Source of the DNA: Actinoplanes missouriensis 431
GTDB taxonomy: Bacteria; Actinomycetota; Actinomycetes; Mycobacteriales; Micromonosporaceae
Assembly: GCF_000284295.1 (NCBI RefSeq)
Contig: NC_017093.1
Span: 3,162,001 to 3,226,000 of the forward strand
Direction of reading: 5' to 3'
DNA: 64,000 nucleotides
A model generated the notes under the pieces. The model made no database searches and was not told where the DNA came from. It saw nothing but the letters and a program-made list of their open reading frames with translations. Made by a program: the position numbers and the translations under genes. Every line of letters starts with the position of its first letter. Position 1 is the stretch's first letter. Of the stretch, positions 47,895-56,150 are shown piece after piece.

Positions 47895-47906
47895 TTAACG
47901 GCTCGC
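47831..47906. repeat. Four perfect 19-bp tandem repeats at the end of the monooxygenase gene
   Basis: GGCTCGCTTAACGGCTCGC is repeated four times without a change (47831-47906). The stop codon of the minus-strand monooxygenase gene (TTA on this strand at 47895-47897) lies in the last copy, and each other copy would supply the same stop. Absence of any variation indicates very recent amplification. Confidence 0.95.
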
Positions 47907-49121
47907 GCCACGGCACCCCCGCGTGTGGACGTGGGGTGTGGCGGGGCGCGCGCCCGAGTTCCGCACGCCTGGGAGCGCCGCCGGGGGACGCCAGGCGGCT
48001 GCCTCGTCGAATCCGCGGACGGCGAAGCGGTCAGGGATCAGGCGGGCGGCGGTATCGCGCAGCGCGGTGACGGTTGCGGAGCCGGTCTGGGTGAGGCGGC
48101 CGAGGAGGTGGGACTGCCTGGTCAGGCGGGCGACTCGGCGGGCGCGCTCCCGGTCGTACCCGATGAGGCCGTTGATCGTGGAAGTGCTGGTGGAGACGGC
48201 GTGCGCGAGGACGACGGCGTCCTCGGCGGCGAGGCCGGCGCCCTGGCCGAGGTTGGGCTCCATGGCGTGCGCGGCGTCGCCGAGCAGCGCGACCCTGCCG
48301 TGGTGCAGGCGATCCAGGGACGGCCGGAGCGCCAGGACGTCGTGACACAGCAGCTCAGCGGGCGTGATCGCGTCGAGCAGGGCGGGAATCGGATCGTGCC
48401 AGCGGCGAAAACGCGTACGCGGATCGGGCAGTTGATCGTGATTTTCCGGGGCGTTGGCGGTGGCGTACACGTAGACCAGGTCGTCGCCGACCGGCACGAT
48501 CCCGAAGCGTTCCGCGCGGCCCCAGGTCTCGCTGGCCGCCGTGATCGCCGCGGCTGCCGGGCGGGGGACCAGGGCGCGCCATGCGACGTATCCGCAGTAG
48601 CGCGCCTCCGGGTGGTGCGGCCAGAGCTGCCGGCGCACCCGGGAGTGGACGCCGTCGGCGGCGACGACCAGGTCGGCGGGGATGCGTTCGCCTCCGCAGT
48701 GGACGGTCGCCCGCCGGTCCGCGTCGCCCGGGTCGACGTGGGTGACCGCCGCGCCGAAGCGCAGGGAATCCGGCGGCAGGGCGGACCTGAGCAGGTCGAT
48801 CAGATCGGCGCGCACGATCGCGATCTGCGGACTGCCGTACCGGGAGATGACCTGGTCGGCGCTGGTACGGGACAGCCAGCGGCCGTCCGGGCGGCGTATC
48901 CCGGAGCCGGGGAGCGCGGCGGCCCGTGACCGCAGCGCTTCTCCCACGCCGAGGGAGTCGAGGGCCCGTACCGCATTGGGCCAGAGAGTGAGCGCCGCAC
49001 CTGCCCGGACCCCGGCGGGGTTGCGCTCGTGAACCCGCACCGCCCAGCCGGACCGGTGCAGGGCGACGGCCGCCGCGAGCCCGCCGATGCCGCCACCGAT
49101 GATCGTTGCCTCTACATCCAT
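47895..49121 (-). CDS. FAD-dependent aromatic-type monooxygenase
   Basis: The 408-residue enzyme has the FAD fold ATIIGGGIGGLAAAVALHRS, the DG motif ADLVVAADGVHSRVRRQL that contacts FAD and NAD(P)H, and the GD motif LGDAAHAMEPNLGQGAGLAA. This is the group A (PHBH-like) hydroxylase layout with a complete length. The C-terminal 40 residues (AALPGVRNSGARPATPHV) are Pro/Arg-rich. The ATG at 49121 is 49 bp from the divergent TetR gene, whose half-sites overlap it. Likely role: hydroxylation of a planar aromatic compound, natural product or antibiotic (Tet(X)-like enzymes belong here). The end lies in a 19-bp repeat array. Confidence 0.88.
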   Translation of the reverse strand: MDVEATIIGGGIGGLAAAVALHRSGWAVRVHERNPAGVRAGAALTLWPNAVRALDSLGVGEALRSRAAALPGSGIRRPDGRWLSRTSADQVISRYGSPQIAIVRADLIDLLRSALPPDSLRFGAAVTHVDPGDADRRATVHCGGERIPADLVVAADGVHSRVRRQLWPHHPEARYCGYVAWRALVPRPAAAAITAASETWGRAERFGIVPVGDDLVYVYATANAPENHDQLPDPRTRFRRWHDPIPALLDAITPAELLCHDVLALRPSLDRLHHGRVALLGDAAHAMEPNLGQGAGLAAEDAVVLAHAVSTSTSTINGLIGYDRERARRVARLTRQSHLLGRLTQTGSATVTALRDTAARLIPDRFAVRGFDEAAAWRPPAALPGVRNSGARPATPHVHTRGCRGASR

Positions 49122-49162
49122 AGAGGCGACACTACAGATGTAGAGGCTCTACGGCTATAGAG
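49109..49162. promoter_or_regulatory. TetR operator cluster between monooxygenase and tetR
   Basis: CCTCTACATC (49109-49118) and GATGTAGAGG (49137-49146) form a perfect 10-bp inverted repeat. TAGAGGCTCTA (49141-49151) is a second palindrome overlapping it, and TATAGA (49156-49161) near the tetR start looks like a -10 box. The repeated TAGAG half-sites would cover both promoters and the monooxygenase start codon. Confidence 0.7.
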
Positions 49163-49170
49163 TGGGCCGC

Positions 49171-49755
49171 ATGAGCTCCGCACGACATCGACTCGTCGCC
49201 GACGCCGCCCTCGACGTGCTCGCCGAGCACGGCTCCCGGGGGCTGACCCACCGCGCGGTGGACACCGCGGCGGGGCTTCCGGCCGGGTCGACGTCGTACT
49301 ACTACCGATCCCGGGCGGCCCTGCTCAGCGCATGCGTCGAGCGGCTGGTCGAGCGGGATCACGAAGAGCTCGACGGGTTGACCACGATGATCGCGGGGGC
49401 GGATCGGGAGGCGCTGACGGATTCGCTGGCCGGGGTGCTGCGGCACTGGCTCGGCGCGGGCCGGCAACGGCATCTGGCCCGGTACGAGCTGACGCTCGAG
49501 TCGGTGCGGCGTCCGGAGGTGGCGGGTCAGCTGCACCGGTCGGGGGAGGAGCTGCGCGGGCGGATCGCGGAGATCCTCGGTGGTCTGGGCGCCGCTGAGC
49601 CGCCGCGTCAGGCTCGGTGGCTGGTGGCCTGCATCGACGGCATCCTGTTCGACAACATCGCCGGGGCGCGTGCGAGCGATCCCATCGGGGAGCGGGAGCT
49701 GCGGGGGGCGGTGGGTGGGCTGATCGGGGCAGTGCTGCCCGAGGCCTCTGACTAG
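49171..49755 (+). CDS. TetR-family repressor
   Basis: From the ATG at 49171 the product is 194 residues. The helix-turn-helix is RHRLVADAALDVLAEHGSRG, then LTHRAVDTAAGLPAGSTSYY, YYRSRAALLSACVERLVERD. The ligand-binding half is helical, with RHWLGAGRQRHLARYELTLE and RWLVACIDGILFDNIAGARA, a pattern common to regulators of oxidoreductases. An in-frame GTG at 49162 is less likely. It should repress the divergent monooxygenase and itself through the palindromes at 49109-49162 and respond to the enzyme's substrate. It ends inside the converging DUF4839 gene by 4 bp. Confidence 0.9.
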   Translation: MSSARHRLVADAALDVLAEHGSRGLTHRAVDTAAGLPAGSTSYYYRSRAALLSACVERLVERDHEELDGLTTMIAGADREALTDSLAGVLRHWLGAGRQRHLARYELTLESVRRPEVAGQLHRSGEELRGRIAEILGGLGAAEPPRQARWLVACIDGILFDNIAGARASDPIGERELRGAVGGLIGAVLPEASD

Positions 49756-50534
49756 CGGACCTCTGTGGAGATCGGGTCGAGGTAGAAGCTGCACTGGACC
49801 GGGTTGAACTCGCGGACCTCGGCGACGAAGCGGAACGTGTCGCCCTCACCCACGGTGGCGGGGATGTTGTCGCCGGTCAGGTTCAGGTCCGACACGTTGA
49901 CGTCCTCGAACTTGAAGGCCGGGCCCTCCGTCGTCTGCGGCCCCTTGCTGCCGGGGCCCAGAAGGAGGTCGTAGCGGGTCTTGTAGTCACCGTGGGGCAT
50001 CATGTTCACGATCGAGCCGTTGAACGCGATGGTCTCGCCCTGGTGCTCGGCTGCGAAGTCCACGTTGGCGTCGTCGCAGGAGTCCGCCTTCAGCAGTGCC
50101 GCGAACTTCTTGTTGTTCTTTGACGTGATCACCTTGTCGGTGGTGGGCGTTGTGGGCGGTTTCTCGGCTGCTTCCTCGCTTGCGGCGGGCTGTCCCTCGT
50201 CGCCGGCGGGCGGCTTGCTCGCCCCGGTCGCCGTGCTGGGCGGCTTGCTCGCGGCGACCGCCGTGCCGGCGGGCTGGTCCTTCTTCTCGTCGCCGCTGAG
50301 AGCGGAGGCGATGCCGCCGGCGGCGGCCAGGATCGCGAGGACGGCGGCGCCCGTGCCGATCAGCAGCCACGGCACCGGCTTCTTCGGGCGGCGGAAGGTG
50401 AGGGTGGTGCGCAGCGTGCCCTGGGCCTGCTCGACGAACTCCCAGCCGTCCTTCTGCATCCGCGAGATCACCAGGCCGTCGGTGCCCCGAACCGCCCGCA
50501 CGGTCTGATACTCGTATTTGCTCTCGTCGCCCAC
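49752..50534 (-). CDS. DUF4839 membrane-anchored protein
   Basis: The 260-residue product starts with a small cytosolic domain (YEYQTVRAVRGTDGLVISRM, QKDGWEFVEQAQGTLRTTLT) of the DUF4177-like kind, then one helix (VPWLLIGTGAAVLAILAAAG). A Pro/Ala/Lys-rich linker with ASKPPSTATGASKPPAGDEG repeats follows, then the extracytoplasmic DUF4839 domain (KVITSKNNKKFAALLKADSC, GETIAFNGSIVNMMPHGDYK, YDLLLGPGS, TFRFVAEVREFNPVQCSFYL). Two cysteines in that domain may pair. No function is known for the family. Confidence 0.82.
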   Translation of the reverse strand: MGDESKYEYQTVRAVRGTDGLVISRMQKDGWEFVEQAQGTLRTTLTFRRPKKPVPWLLIGTGAAVLAILAAAGGIASALSGDEKKDQPAGTAVAASKPPSTATGASKPPAGDEGQPAASEEAAEKPPTTPTTDKVITSKNNKKFAALLKADSCDDANVDFAAEHQGETIAFNGSIVNMMPHGDYKTRYDLLLGPGSKGPQTTEGPAFKFEDVNVSDLNLTGDNIPATVGEGDTFRFVAEVREFNPVQCSFYLDPISTEVR

Positions 50535-50639
50535 GCGGATCCGTCCCCTGAATGATCATGATCAACTGTCCCGCGAGCATAGGGGCACGGGTGCGGGGAG
50601 GGATCGGCCGTACCGTCGAAGGATGCGCTCGAGCCGGGA

Positions 50640-50810
50640 TCGAAGCGCGCTGGCGGGGTCGATCTTCGCGTGGGCGCGGTTGAGCGCCTTCTGCCGGCGG
50701 GACAGTTTCGGCCGGAAGCAGCGCCGGTGACGCCCACACGAGCCGGCCAAGGGTGTCGGCGATGACCTGCACGTTCACGCTCTGCCGCTTATGTTTTCCG
50801 CGATCGTGGA
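50640..50810 (-). pseudogene. Decayed IS5-type transposase fragment
   Basis: On the minus strand DRGKHKRQSVNVQVIADTLG and RLVWASPAL match the catalytic region of HARBI1/IS5-type transposases. A deletion and frame change then joins KLSRRQKALNRAHAKI, a segment that normally lies about 80 residues further on. Neither terminal repeat nor start is recognisable. The remainder of 50535-50955 shows no gene; it holds the two promoters for the flanking genes. Confidence 0.7.
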
Positions 50811-50955
50811 CGGGTAGGACAGCATGGCGCCCTCAGGATCGCCGACCCCGGCCACGGGCTCTGACCTGCAAGATCGGGTTGGAGAGATTCACTCAGGACT
50901 TGCCCAAAAAGTGACGATACGCTTGGATCCCACGCATCTCGCCATAAGGAGATAA

Positions 50956-51984
50956 GTGATCAGGGCTTTCCTGGCGCGGGCATCGATCGTGCTCGCATGT
51001 TCCGCCGCGCTGCTCGTCCCGGCGACGCCTAACCTCGCCGACGACGTCACGCCGAGCAATGTCCCGAGCGTGCGCGTGTTGAGTTACAACGTGTGCGGCT
51101 CGTACTCCGTCTGCCAGTACACCGGCCAATTCGGCACTTGGCTGAATACCGTCGAGACGCAAGTCACTACGTGGAACGCTGACGTGCTCATGCTGCAGGA
51201 ACTCTGCATCGAGCAGTGGAGCCAGTTACGCAGCCGACTGGCGGCACGCGGCTACGTAGGAATCTTTGCTTCCACAGTGTCTGCGGCTCCCGGCTGTCCG
51301 AAGTGGGGTAGTACTGATGCTCGCTTCGGGATGGGGACTTTCGTCCGCGCCCCGGCCGTTGACCGTTTCGTCGCCAACCTCACCGTTCCCGCCGGTGAAG
51401 AGGCGCGAGCGGTGTTGTGCGCGCGCGGCCCGGTCGGCGGGCGCACGACGTTGATCTGTAATACCCACGTTGCGGCGTACATGACGCCCGACAACGGTAT
51501 GAGTCAGGTGCTTGGCTACGTTGACGCGTGGGCCGCAGGTCTGCCGATCATCCTGGGTGGGGATGTCAACGCGCGGCCTGGCTCCACGGCATTGCAGGTC
51601 GCGCGAGCCGGGGTTGCGGGCACCGGCGGGTTCGCGGAGGTGGACGAGACCGACCGGGACCAATTCACCGACGAGTGTAAGAAAGCAATGGTGGACGAGT
51701 GTGCCTCGGGTGAGAAGACCACCACTACCGTCAAGATCGACCACATCCTGGTCACCACCCGCGACTTTCATACCGTCAAGGCAGTGGTGAGCGACCCCGG
51801 ATTATCGGATCACCGCCTGCTTGTCGGCGCCGCCTACCCCGAGGCGAAGACTCTTAGCGCCACGCCCGGTGATCTCATTGGTGACGGCCGGCCCGACCTG
51901 GTCGCTACCCCACGAAGGGGGCACACTGCGCCTCTACGGCGGCCCGGGCGACGGGAGACTTTCCACCTGGCGGCAAATCGGTGA
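50956..51984 (+). CDS. Secreted endonuclease/exonuclease/phosphatase-family protein with frameshifted FG-GAP tail
   Basis: The 342-residue product has a signal peptide (FLARASIVLACSAALLVPAT) and the EEP fold: VRVLSYNVCGSYS, DVLMLQELCIEQW with the metal-binding Glu, ICNTHVAAY, LPIILGGDVNARPGS, VKIDHILV and the final SDHRLLVGAAY with the catalytic His. These enzymes cleave DNA, RNA or phosphodiesters outside the cell. After GDLIGDGRPDLVATP the frame is lost; in the next frame the sequence continues HEGGTLRLYGGPGDGRL, an FG-GAP repeat start, to a stop at 52042. A single base in a CCCC run near 51910 would explain it. GTG follows a clear AAGGAG site. GC content is lower than in neighbours. Confidence 0.85.
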   Translation: MIRAFLARASIVLACSAALLVPATPNLADDVTPSNVPSVRVLSYNVCGSYSVCQYTGQFGTWLNTVETQVTTWNADVLMLQELCIEQWSQLRSRLAARGYVGIFASTVSAAPGCPKWGSTDARFGMGTFVRAPAVDRFVANLTVPAGEEARAVLCARGPVGGRTTLICNTHVAAYMTPDNGMSQVLGYVDAWAAGLPIILGGDVNARPGSTALQVARAGVAGTGGFAEVDETDRDQFTDECKKAMVDECASGEKTTTTVKIDHILVTTRDFHTVKAVVSDPGLSDHRLLVGAAYPEAKTLSATPGDLIGDGRPDLVATPRRGHTAPLRRPGRRETFHLAANR

Positions 51985-52025
51985 CAGGGGCTGGTCGGAC
52001 ATCGTGGCGACTGGACTGACACCGG

Positions 52026-52076
52026 CACGGCTCCATCGATGACGAGGGGTGGAAACCCGTCCTCGATGGAGCCGTG
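52026..52076. terminator. Strong bidirectional terminator between the EEP and esterase genes
   Basis: CACGGCTCCATCGA (52026-52039) and TCGATGGAGCCGTG (52063-52076) are perfect 14-bp inverted repeats with a further paired inner part around GTGGAAAC. It lies between two converging genes and ends 9 bp before the esterase stop. Confidence 0.88.
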
Positions 52077-52084
52077 TCTGTCGG

Positions 52085-53383
52085 TCAGCGGGCGGCGCAG
52101 GTGGCGCTGGTCGGGCCGCTGCCGGTGCCCTGGAAGCCGAACTGGTTGGTGCTGCCGGCCGCGACGGAGCCGTTGTAGTTCACGTTCGTGAAGTTCACCG
52201 CCCCGCTGGTGCCGCTACCTGTCGCGCTCCACGAGTTGGTGACGGCTGAGCCGGGCGGCAGGGTGGTGCCGACGGTCCAGCCGTTGAGCGCCGACGTGCC
52301 GGCGGTGACCGTGACGGTGGCGACGTAGCCGCCGTTCCACGAGTTCAGGGAAACCGAGGCGGTGCAGCCACCCGGAACCGGCGACGGCGAGGACGGCGAC
52401 GGCGAGGACGGGGAGGGGGTCACCGTGGTTCCGTCCAGGCCGAAGAAGCTGATCGCCATCCTGGCCTGCCCGGCCAGCGGCAGCGAGTGGCCGACGCCCG
52501 CGATGCTGATGGCCTGGACCGGCGGTTGCGCCGAGGTGTTGCCGTACCACGTGCGGGTCCAGCCGGGCTGCGGCGTGTCGGTCTTGACCGCTGTCTGGCT
52601 GACGCCGAGCACATTGGTCCACTGCTTGAGCTCTTCGCCGAAGTTGTTGTAGTGCAGCGTGGTGTCGGTGACGCCGTGCCACAGTTGCATGCGCGGGCGA
52701 GGGCCGGAGTAGCCGGGGTACGCGTTGCGCACCGCGTCGCCCCACTGCGCGGGGGTCTTGCTGACCTGGCCGTTCGCGCACGCGCTGTTCCATCCGGCCT
52801 GCTGGCCGGGGTCGGCGGGGTTGCCCGCGGTCGCCTGGAAACAGGTGGCGGGCACGCCCATGAACGCGGCGCCGGCGGCGAACACGTCCGGGTAGTCGGC
52901 GAGCAGCACGTTGGTCATCATCGCGCCGGACGAGGCGCCGGTGACGAAAGTCCGTGCCGTGTCGGTGTTGTACCGCTGCTGCACGTACTTGACCATCGAG
53001 GTGATGCCGACCGGATCGCTGTTGCCGTTGTGGGTCAGCGCCCCCGCCGAGGAGACGTCCCAGCAGTTCCCGGTACGCACGGTCGACGGGTAGATGACGA
53101 TGAAGCCGTACTGGTCGGCGAGTGATTTGAACTCGGTGCCGGAGTAGAACGCCGGGCCGGAGCCGGTGCAGTAGTGCACGGCCACCAGCACCGCCGGCTT
53201 GGTGGGCAGCCGGTCCGGGACGTACAGGTGCATCCGGATGCCGGTGGGGTTGGCGCCGAACCCGGTGACCTCGGTCAACGCCGCCGCGGAGGCCGGTGAC
53301 GCCGGGAGGAGCGTGGTGGTCGCGATCAGGCCGGCGAGGACCGCGACGACTGAGGCCAGCGCTGCACGCCAGTGTCTTCTCAT
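52085..53383 (-). CDS. Secreted CE1 (PHB depolymerase-type) esterase with CBM2 module
   Basis: From the ATG at 53383 the product is 432 residues. A signal peptide ends near ASPASAAA. The esterase domain carries the nucleophile in FVTGASSGAMMTNVL (GxSxG), the Asp in LWHGVTDTTLHYNNF and the His in AGVGHSLPLAG. A Ser/Pro linker (TPSPSSPSPSSPSPVPGG) leads to a C-terminal CBM2 (CTASVSLNSWNGGYVATVTV to FGFQGTGSGPTSATC) with its paired cysteines. Likely an acetylxylan or feruloyl esterase acting on plant cell walls. Expression is probably inducible; two ATTACAA repeats lie upstream. Confidence 0.9.
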   Translation of the reverse strand: MRRHWRAALASVVAVLAGLIATTTLLPASPASAAALTEVTGFGANPTGIRMHLYVPDRLPTKPAVLVAVHYCTGSGPAFYSGTEFKSLADQYGFIVIYPSTVRTGNCWDVSSAGALTHNGNSDPVGITSMVKYVQQRYNTDTARTFVTGASSGAMMTNVLLADYPDVFAAGAAFMGVPATCFQATAGNPADPGQQAGWNSACANGQVSKTPAQWGDAVRNAYPGYSGPRPRMQLWHGVTDTTLHYNNFGEELKQWTNVLGVSQTAVKTDTPQPGWTRTWYGNTSAQPPVQAISIAGVGHSLPLAGQARMAISFFGLDGTTVTPSPSSPSPSSPSPVPGGCTASVSLNSWNGGYVATVTVTAGTSALNGWTVGTTLPPGSAVTNSWSATGSGTSGAVNFTNVNYNGSVAAGSTNQFGFQGTGSGPTSATCAAR

Positions 53384-53487
53384 GGTCGTTCCTTTCGGGT
53401 GCGGCGGGGGACGACCCGTGACCACACCGAGGTGGGGGAGGCGGGTGGCGCGACCGAGGGAACAGGCTGATCCGGATCGAGCGAAAC

Positions 53488-53514
53488 ATTACAAGTGGGC
53501 AGCGACAATTACAA
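53488..53514. promoter_or_regulatory. Direct repeat ATTACAA x2 upstream of the esterase gene
   Basis: ATTACAA occurs at 53488-53494 and 53508-53514, 20 bp apart start to start, about two helical turns. The AT-rich setting in GC-rich DNA about 105 bp before the esterase start suggests regulator binding. The rest of 53384-53634 shows no gene. Confidence 0.45.
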
Positions 53515-53634
53515 TGGTGAATATTCGCTCTTCATGGCACTTGTGACGAGGTTTCTCCGATGATTGAGGCATTCACCTGGGGCGATGTCATCGCGATCCG
53601 GCCGATCGGTTTCCGGAACTTTCGGAGTTACGCC

Positions 53635-54144
53635 TCAGGTCGAGGAGCCGTCGCCGGTGAGCGCACGGCCGCGGGAACGCAGCACGGTGAGCACAGTCTC
53701 CTGTTCCGCCGCGGAGAGGCCGTCCAGCGGAATGCCGGACGCCGTGCGCCAGCCCTGCGAGATGATGATCTGGCCCCGTGCTCTGGTGACACGGGTGATC
53801 GCCTGCCAGGGCAGGGTCTCGGTTCCGAAGCCGGCCGTGATGTGGATGCCGGCGCTGTCGATCCGGTACGCGGTCGGCCGGCCGAGCTTGTGCGCGTTCT
53901 GCTGCAGGGTTCGCTTCGGCGACTCGATCACGAGGACATACAGCATCAGAAGCAGGAACACGCCGCCGTAGAGCAGGGCGGTCTTCGCCGTCGTGACGTC
54001 CGCCTGGACCAGCACTGTGGCCACCGCGAGCACAGCCAGCGCCATCAGGCACCAGACACGCAGCAGAAGGCGCCGGGCGAGAGCCATGGACAGTCGCGGG
54101 TCGCCCTGGACGTGAAAGTTCAACTGACGGGCTGTGTCTTCCAT
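53635..54144 (-). CDS. Membrane protein with a YcxB-like C-terminal domain
   Basis: The 169-residue product begins MEDTARQLNFHVQGDPRLSM, has two adjacent membrane helices (VWCLMALAVLAVATVLVQAD and ALLYGGVFLLLMLYVLVIES) and a soluble C-terminal half: YRIDSAGIHITAGFGTETLP, WQAITRVTRARGQIIISQGW. The pattern of a helix pair followed by a PH-like strand block resembles YcxB-type proteins, whose role is unknown. Its start is 183 bp from the NTF2-fold gene at 54328. No operon partner. Confidence 0.7.
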   Translation of the reverse strand: MEDTARQLNFHVQGDPRLSMALARRLLLRVWCLMALAVLAVATVLVQADVTTAKTALLYGGVFLLLMLYVLVIESPKRTLQQNAHKLGRPTAYRIDSAGIHITAGFGTETLPWQAITRVTRARGQIIISQGWRTASGIPLDGLSAAEQETVLTVLRSRGRALTGDGSST

Positions 54145-54327
54145 GCCCGCAGCGTAGTGATCGCCATCGGCTCCGAGGCGTCACGTCCAACAGGGACAGG
54201 TCGCCTCGTCCGCCAGCACCTCGTGGCACCACGACCGGATCCGCCGGCACGGTCGAAGGAAGCGTCATCGAGATGGGTGACGGGCGGGGACCACGGTGCG
54301 CCATCGGCGGGGTTATTCTGGTTGGGC

Positions 54328-54774
54328 ATGACGAATTCATCGCAGTCACCTCGTGAAACCGATGCCATGCCGCCGGAGCGCGTCAGCCCCACCACCGATG
54401 TTCACGGGCACGTCGCCGCCTATACCGCTGCTTTCGCCACCGGGTCGGGTGCCGCCGTGGACCTCTTCTACGAGCGCGACGCGATTCTCGTTCCGCAACC
54501 CGGAACGGCACTGACCGGTACGGCCGAGCGCCTCGCCGCCTATGAGCACCTTCTCGGATTCGGCGTTCCGATGGTCGCGGAGACCAGGCATCTTCATGTC
54601 ACGGGCGACATCGCATTGTCGGTCGTCGAATGGTCGATGCGCGGCACGGCTCGCCAGGGCTATCCGCTCGATCTGAGTGGCGTCTCCGCTGACGTTCTCC
54701 GCCGCGGAAGTGACGGACGCTGGCGTTACCTCATCAACAATCCGTTCGGCACCGTGGAGCCTCAGGTCCAGTAG
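54328..54774 (+). CDS. SnoaL/ketosteroid isomerase-like (NTF2-fold) protein
   Basis: The 148-residue product from the ATG at 54328 has an NTF2-like domain from about residue 25: HVAAYTAAFATGSGAAVDLF, YERDAILVPQPGTALTGTAE, YEHLLGFGVPMVAETRHLHV, ALSVVEWSMRGT and a final strand DGRWRYLINNPFGT. A TATTCT box only 9 bp before the ATG suggests a leaderless mRNA. The domain is typical of small ligand-binding or isomerase proteins; no catalytic residue can be assigned. It overlaps the end of the converging radical SAM gene by 13 bp. Confidence 0.78.
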   Translation: MTNSSQSPRETDAMPPERVSPTTDVHGHVAAYTAAFATGSGAAVDLFYERDAILVPQPGTALTGTAERLAAYEHLLGFGVPMVAETRHLHVTGDIALSVVEWSMRGTARQGYPLDLSGVSADVLRRGSDGRWRYLINNPFGTVEPQVQ

Positions 54775-55934
54775 AGGATGCGGCAGCCGGGGAGCCGGCG
54801 GGCGATCTCGGCCTCGAACCAGGTGCGCATCTCGGTCATCAGCGGGGCCGGATAGACGTATTTGACCGCCCCGAATTTGCCGTGTTTCCGGGTTCGCGTC
54901 TCTTCGTTCATTTCCAATCGGGTACGGGGATACCACCCCATCAGCACATCCCTGCTCCCCGGGGTGAACCGGTGGGTGATCAGCTCAGCGGTCAGATCAA
55001 GGCCGGTCACGCCGTCGACAGCTGCCGCCACGCCGGCGATCAACGCGCCGTACATTGATCGCCAGTCGTCGATCGGCATGATCGGCGCGATCGTCAGGCC
55101 GACCGGGTAGCCGTCGAGGGCGAGCCGTCGCAGGGCGGCCAGCCGGTCGCCCAGGCGGCTCGTGCCTCCCTCGAAGCGGGTCGTCACCGGCAGACAGTTG
55201 ACGCTGAACCGGACCCGTGTCCGCCCGTGATGGGCGAGCCCGATGAACGTGTCCACGTCGTCGAACTTGGTCGTCCAGCGGAGCTGCACCGGAGCGTCCC
55301 ACGCGCCGAAGTGCTCGACCGCCCGCCGCCAGCTGCCCGTCAGGTGTTCCACCGCGAGCGGATCGGTGTAGCAGGAGGCTTCGAACGTCGTACCCTCGTG
55401 GTGCCGTGATGGTTTGGGGCTGGTGATCGTGCCGCGTCCGGCGTAATCGGCGAGGCCGTCGAGGATGTCGTCCAGGTCGGCGTAAACGCGGGTGACAGGC
55501 GGGCCGGAGAGGGATCCGGCCAGGTAGCAGTACTGGCAGTGGGCGGGGCAGCCCTCGGCCAGGTCGAACCGCCAGTCCGCGCTCGGTGCGATCGGCTGCA
55601 GTTTCCGGCGCGACGGCGGGCTCACGACGATCGCCATGGTGTTCTTGGCCCGGGCGTACGTCTCCCGGTCGCTCTCCCCGCGGACCCCGGTCAGCCGCGG
55701 GCCGCGCAGCCGTTCCACCTCGATGCCCTGTGCCTCGAGGCGTTCCATGATCCGGCGGCCGTGCGGATGGTCGTACGCCGGCGGGGTCGCCACCACCCGC
55801 CGCGGCGTCCAGCGCCGGGCCCGGCGGGCCGGCGGCGCCACCGCGCTCAGGTCGAACGTGGCCACCTGCTCGCCGCTGGCACTGTGCGGCGCGGCGGGCA
55901 CGTCGCACGCGAGTGGCTGATCGAGGTCGGTCAT
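54762..55934 (-). CDS. Radical SAM protein of the spore photoproduct lyase family
   Basis: The 390-residue enzyme has the Cys-x3-Cys-x2-Cys cluster motif in DLAEGCPAHCQYCYLAGSLS. Other family blocks are AYDHPHGRRIMERLEAQGIE near the N-terminus, ASCYTDPLAVEHLTGSWRRA, LRWTTKFDDVDTFIGLAHHG, RVRFSVNCLPVTTRFEGGTS and GLTIAPIMPIDDWRSMYGAL. These place it in the SPL-like group found in organisms that do not form true endospores. In sporeformers SPL repairs spore photoproduct; in actinomycetes the role is uncertain. Start at ATG 55934. The overlap of 13 bp with the previous gene is convergent and needs no coupling. Confidence 0.88.
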   Translation of the reverse strand: MTDLDQPLACDVPAAPHSASGEQVATFDLSAVAPPARRARRWTPRRVVATPPAYDHPHGRRIMERLEAQGIEVERLRGPRLTGVRGESDRETYARAKNTMAIVVSPPSRRKLQPIAPSADWRFDLAEGCPAHCQYCYLAGSLSGPPVTRVYADLDDILDGLADYAGRGTITSPKPSRHHEGTTFEASCYTDPLAVEHLTGSWRRAVEHFGAWDAPVQLRWTTKFDDVDTFIGLAHHGRTRVRFSVNCLPVTTRFEGGTSRLGDRLAALRRLALDGYPVGLTIAPIMPIDDWRSMYGALIAGVAAAVDGVTGLDLTAELITHRFTPGSRDVLMGWYPRTRLEMNEETRTRKHGKFGAVKYVYPAPLMTEMRTWFEAEIARRLPGCRILYWT

Positions 55935-56150
55935 GAGCAGGGGTTACCCCGGGTGGGACGGGTGTACTACCCGGGTTCAGGCGCACAGTTCGGAGGTGGG
56001 AAGGCTGCGGACCGACGCCGGCGCTTCCGGCTCGCCCTCCTGACGTCTTCCCACAGGGATCGCCCGGCAGTCATCCGTCAGGGGTGGTGCCCCGCCTCGG
56101 CGCTGCGACGAACATGGATCCCCCGGACCGGACGTGGGAGAGAAGGCGCC

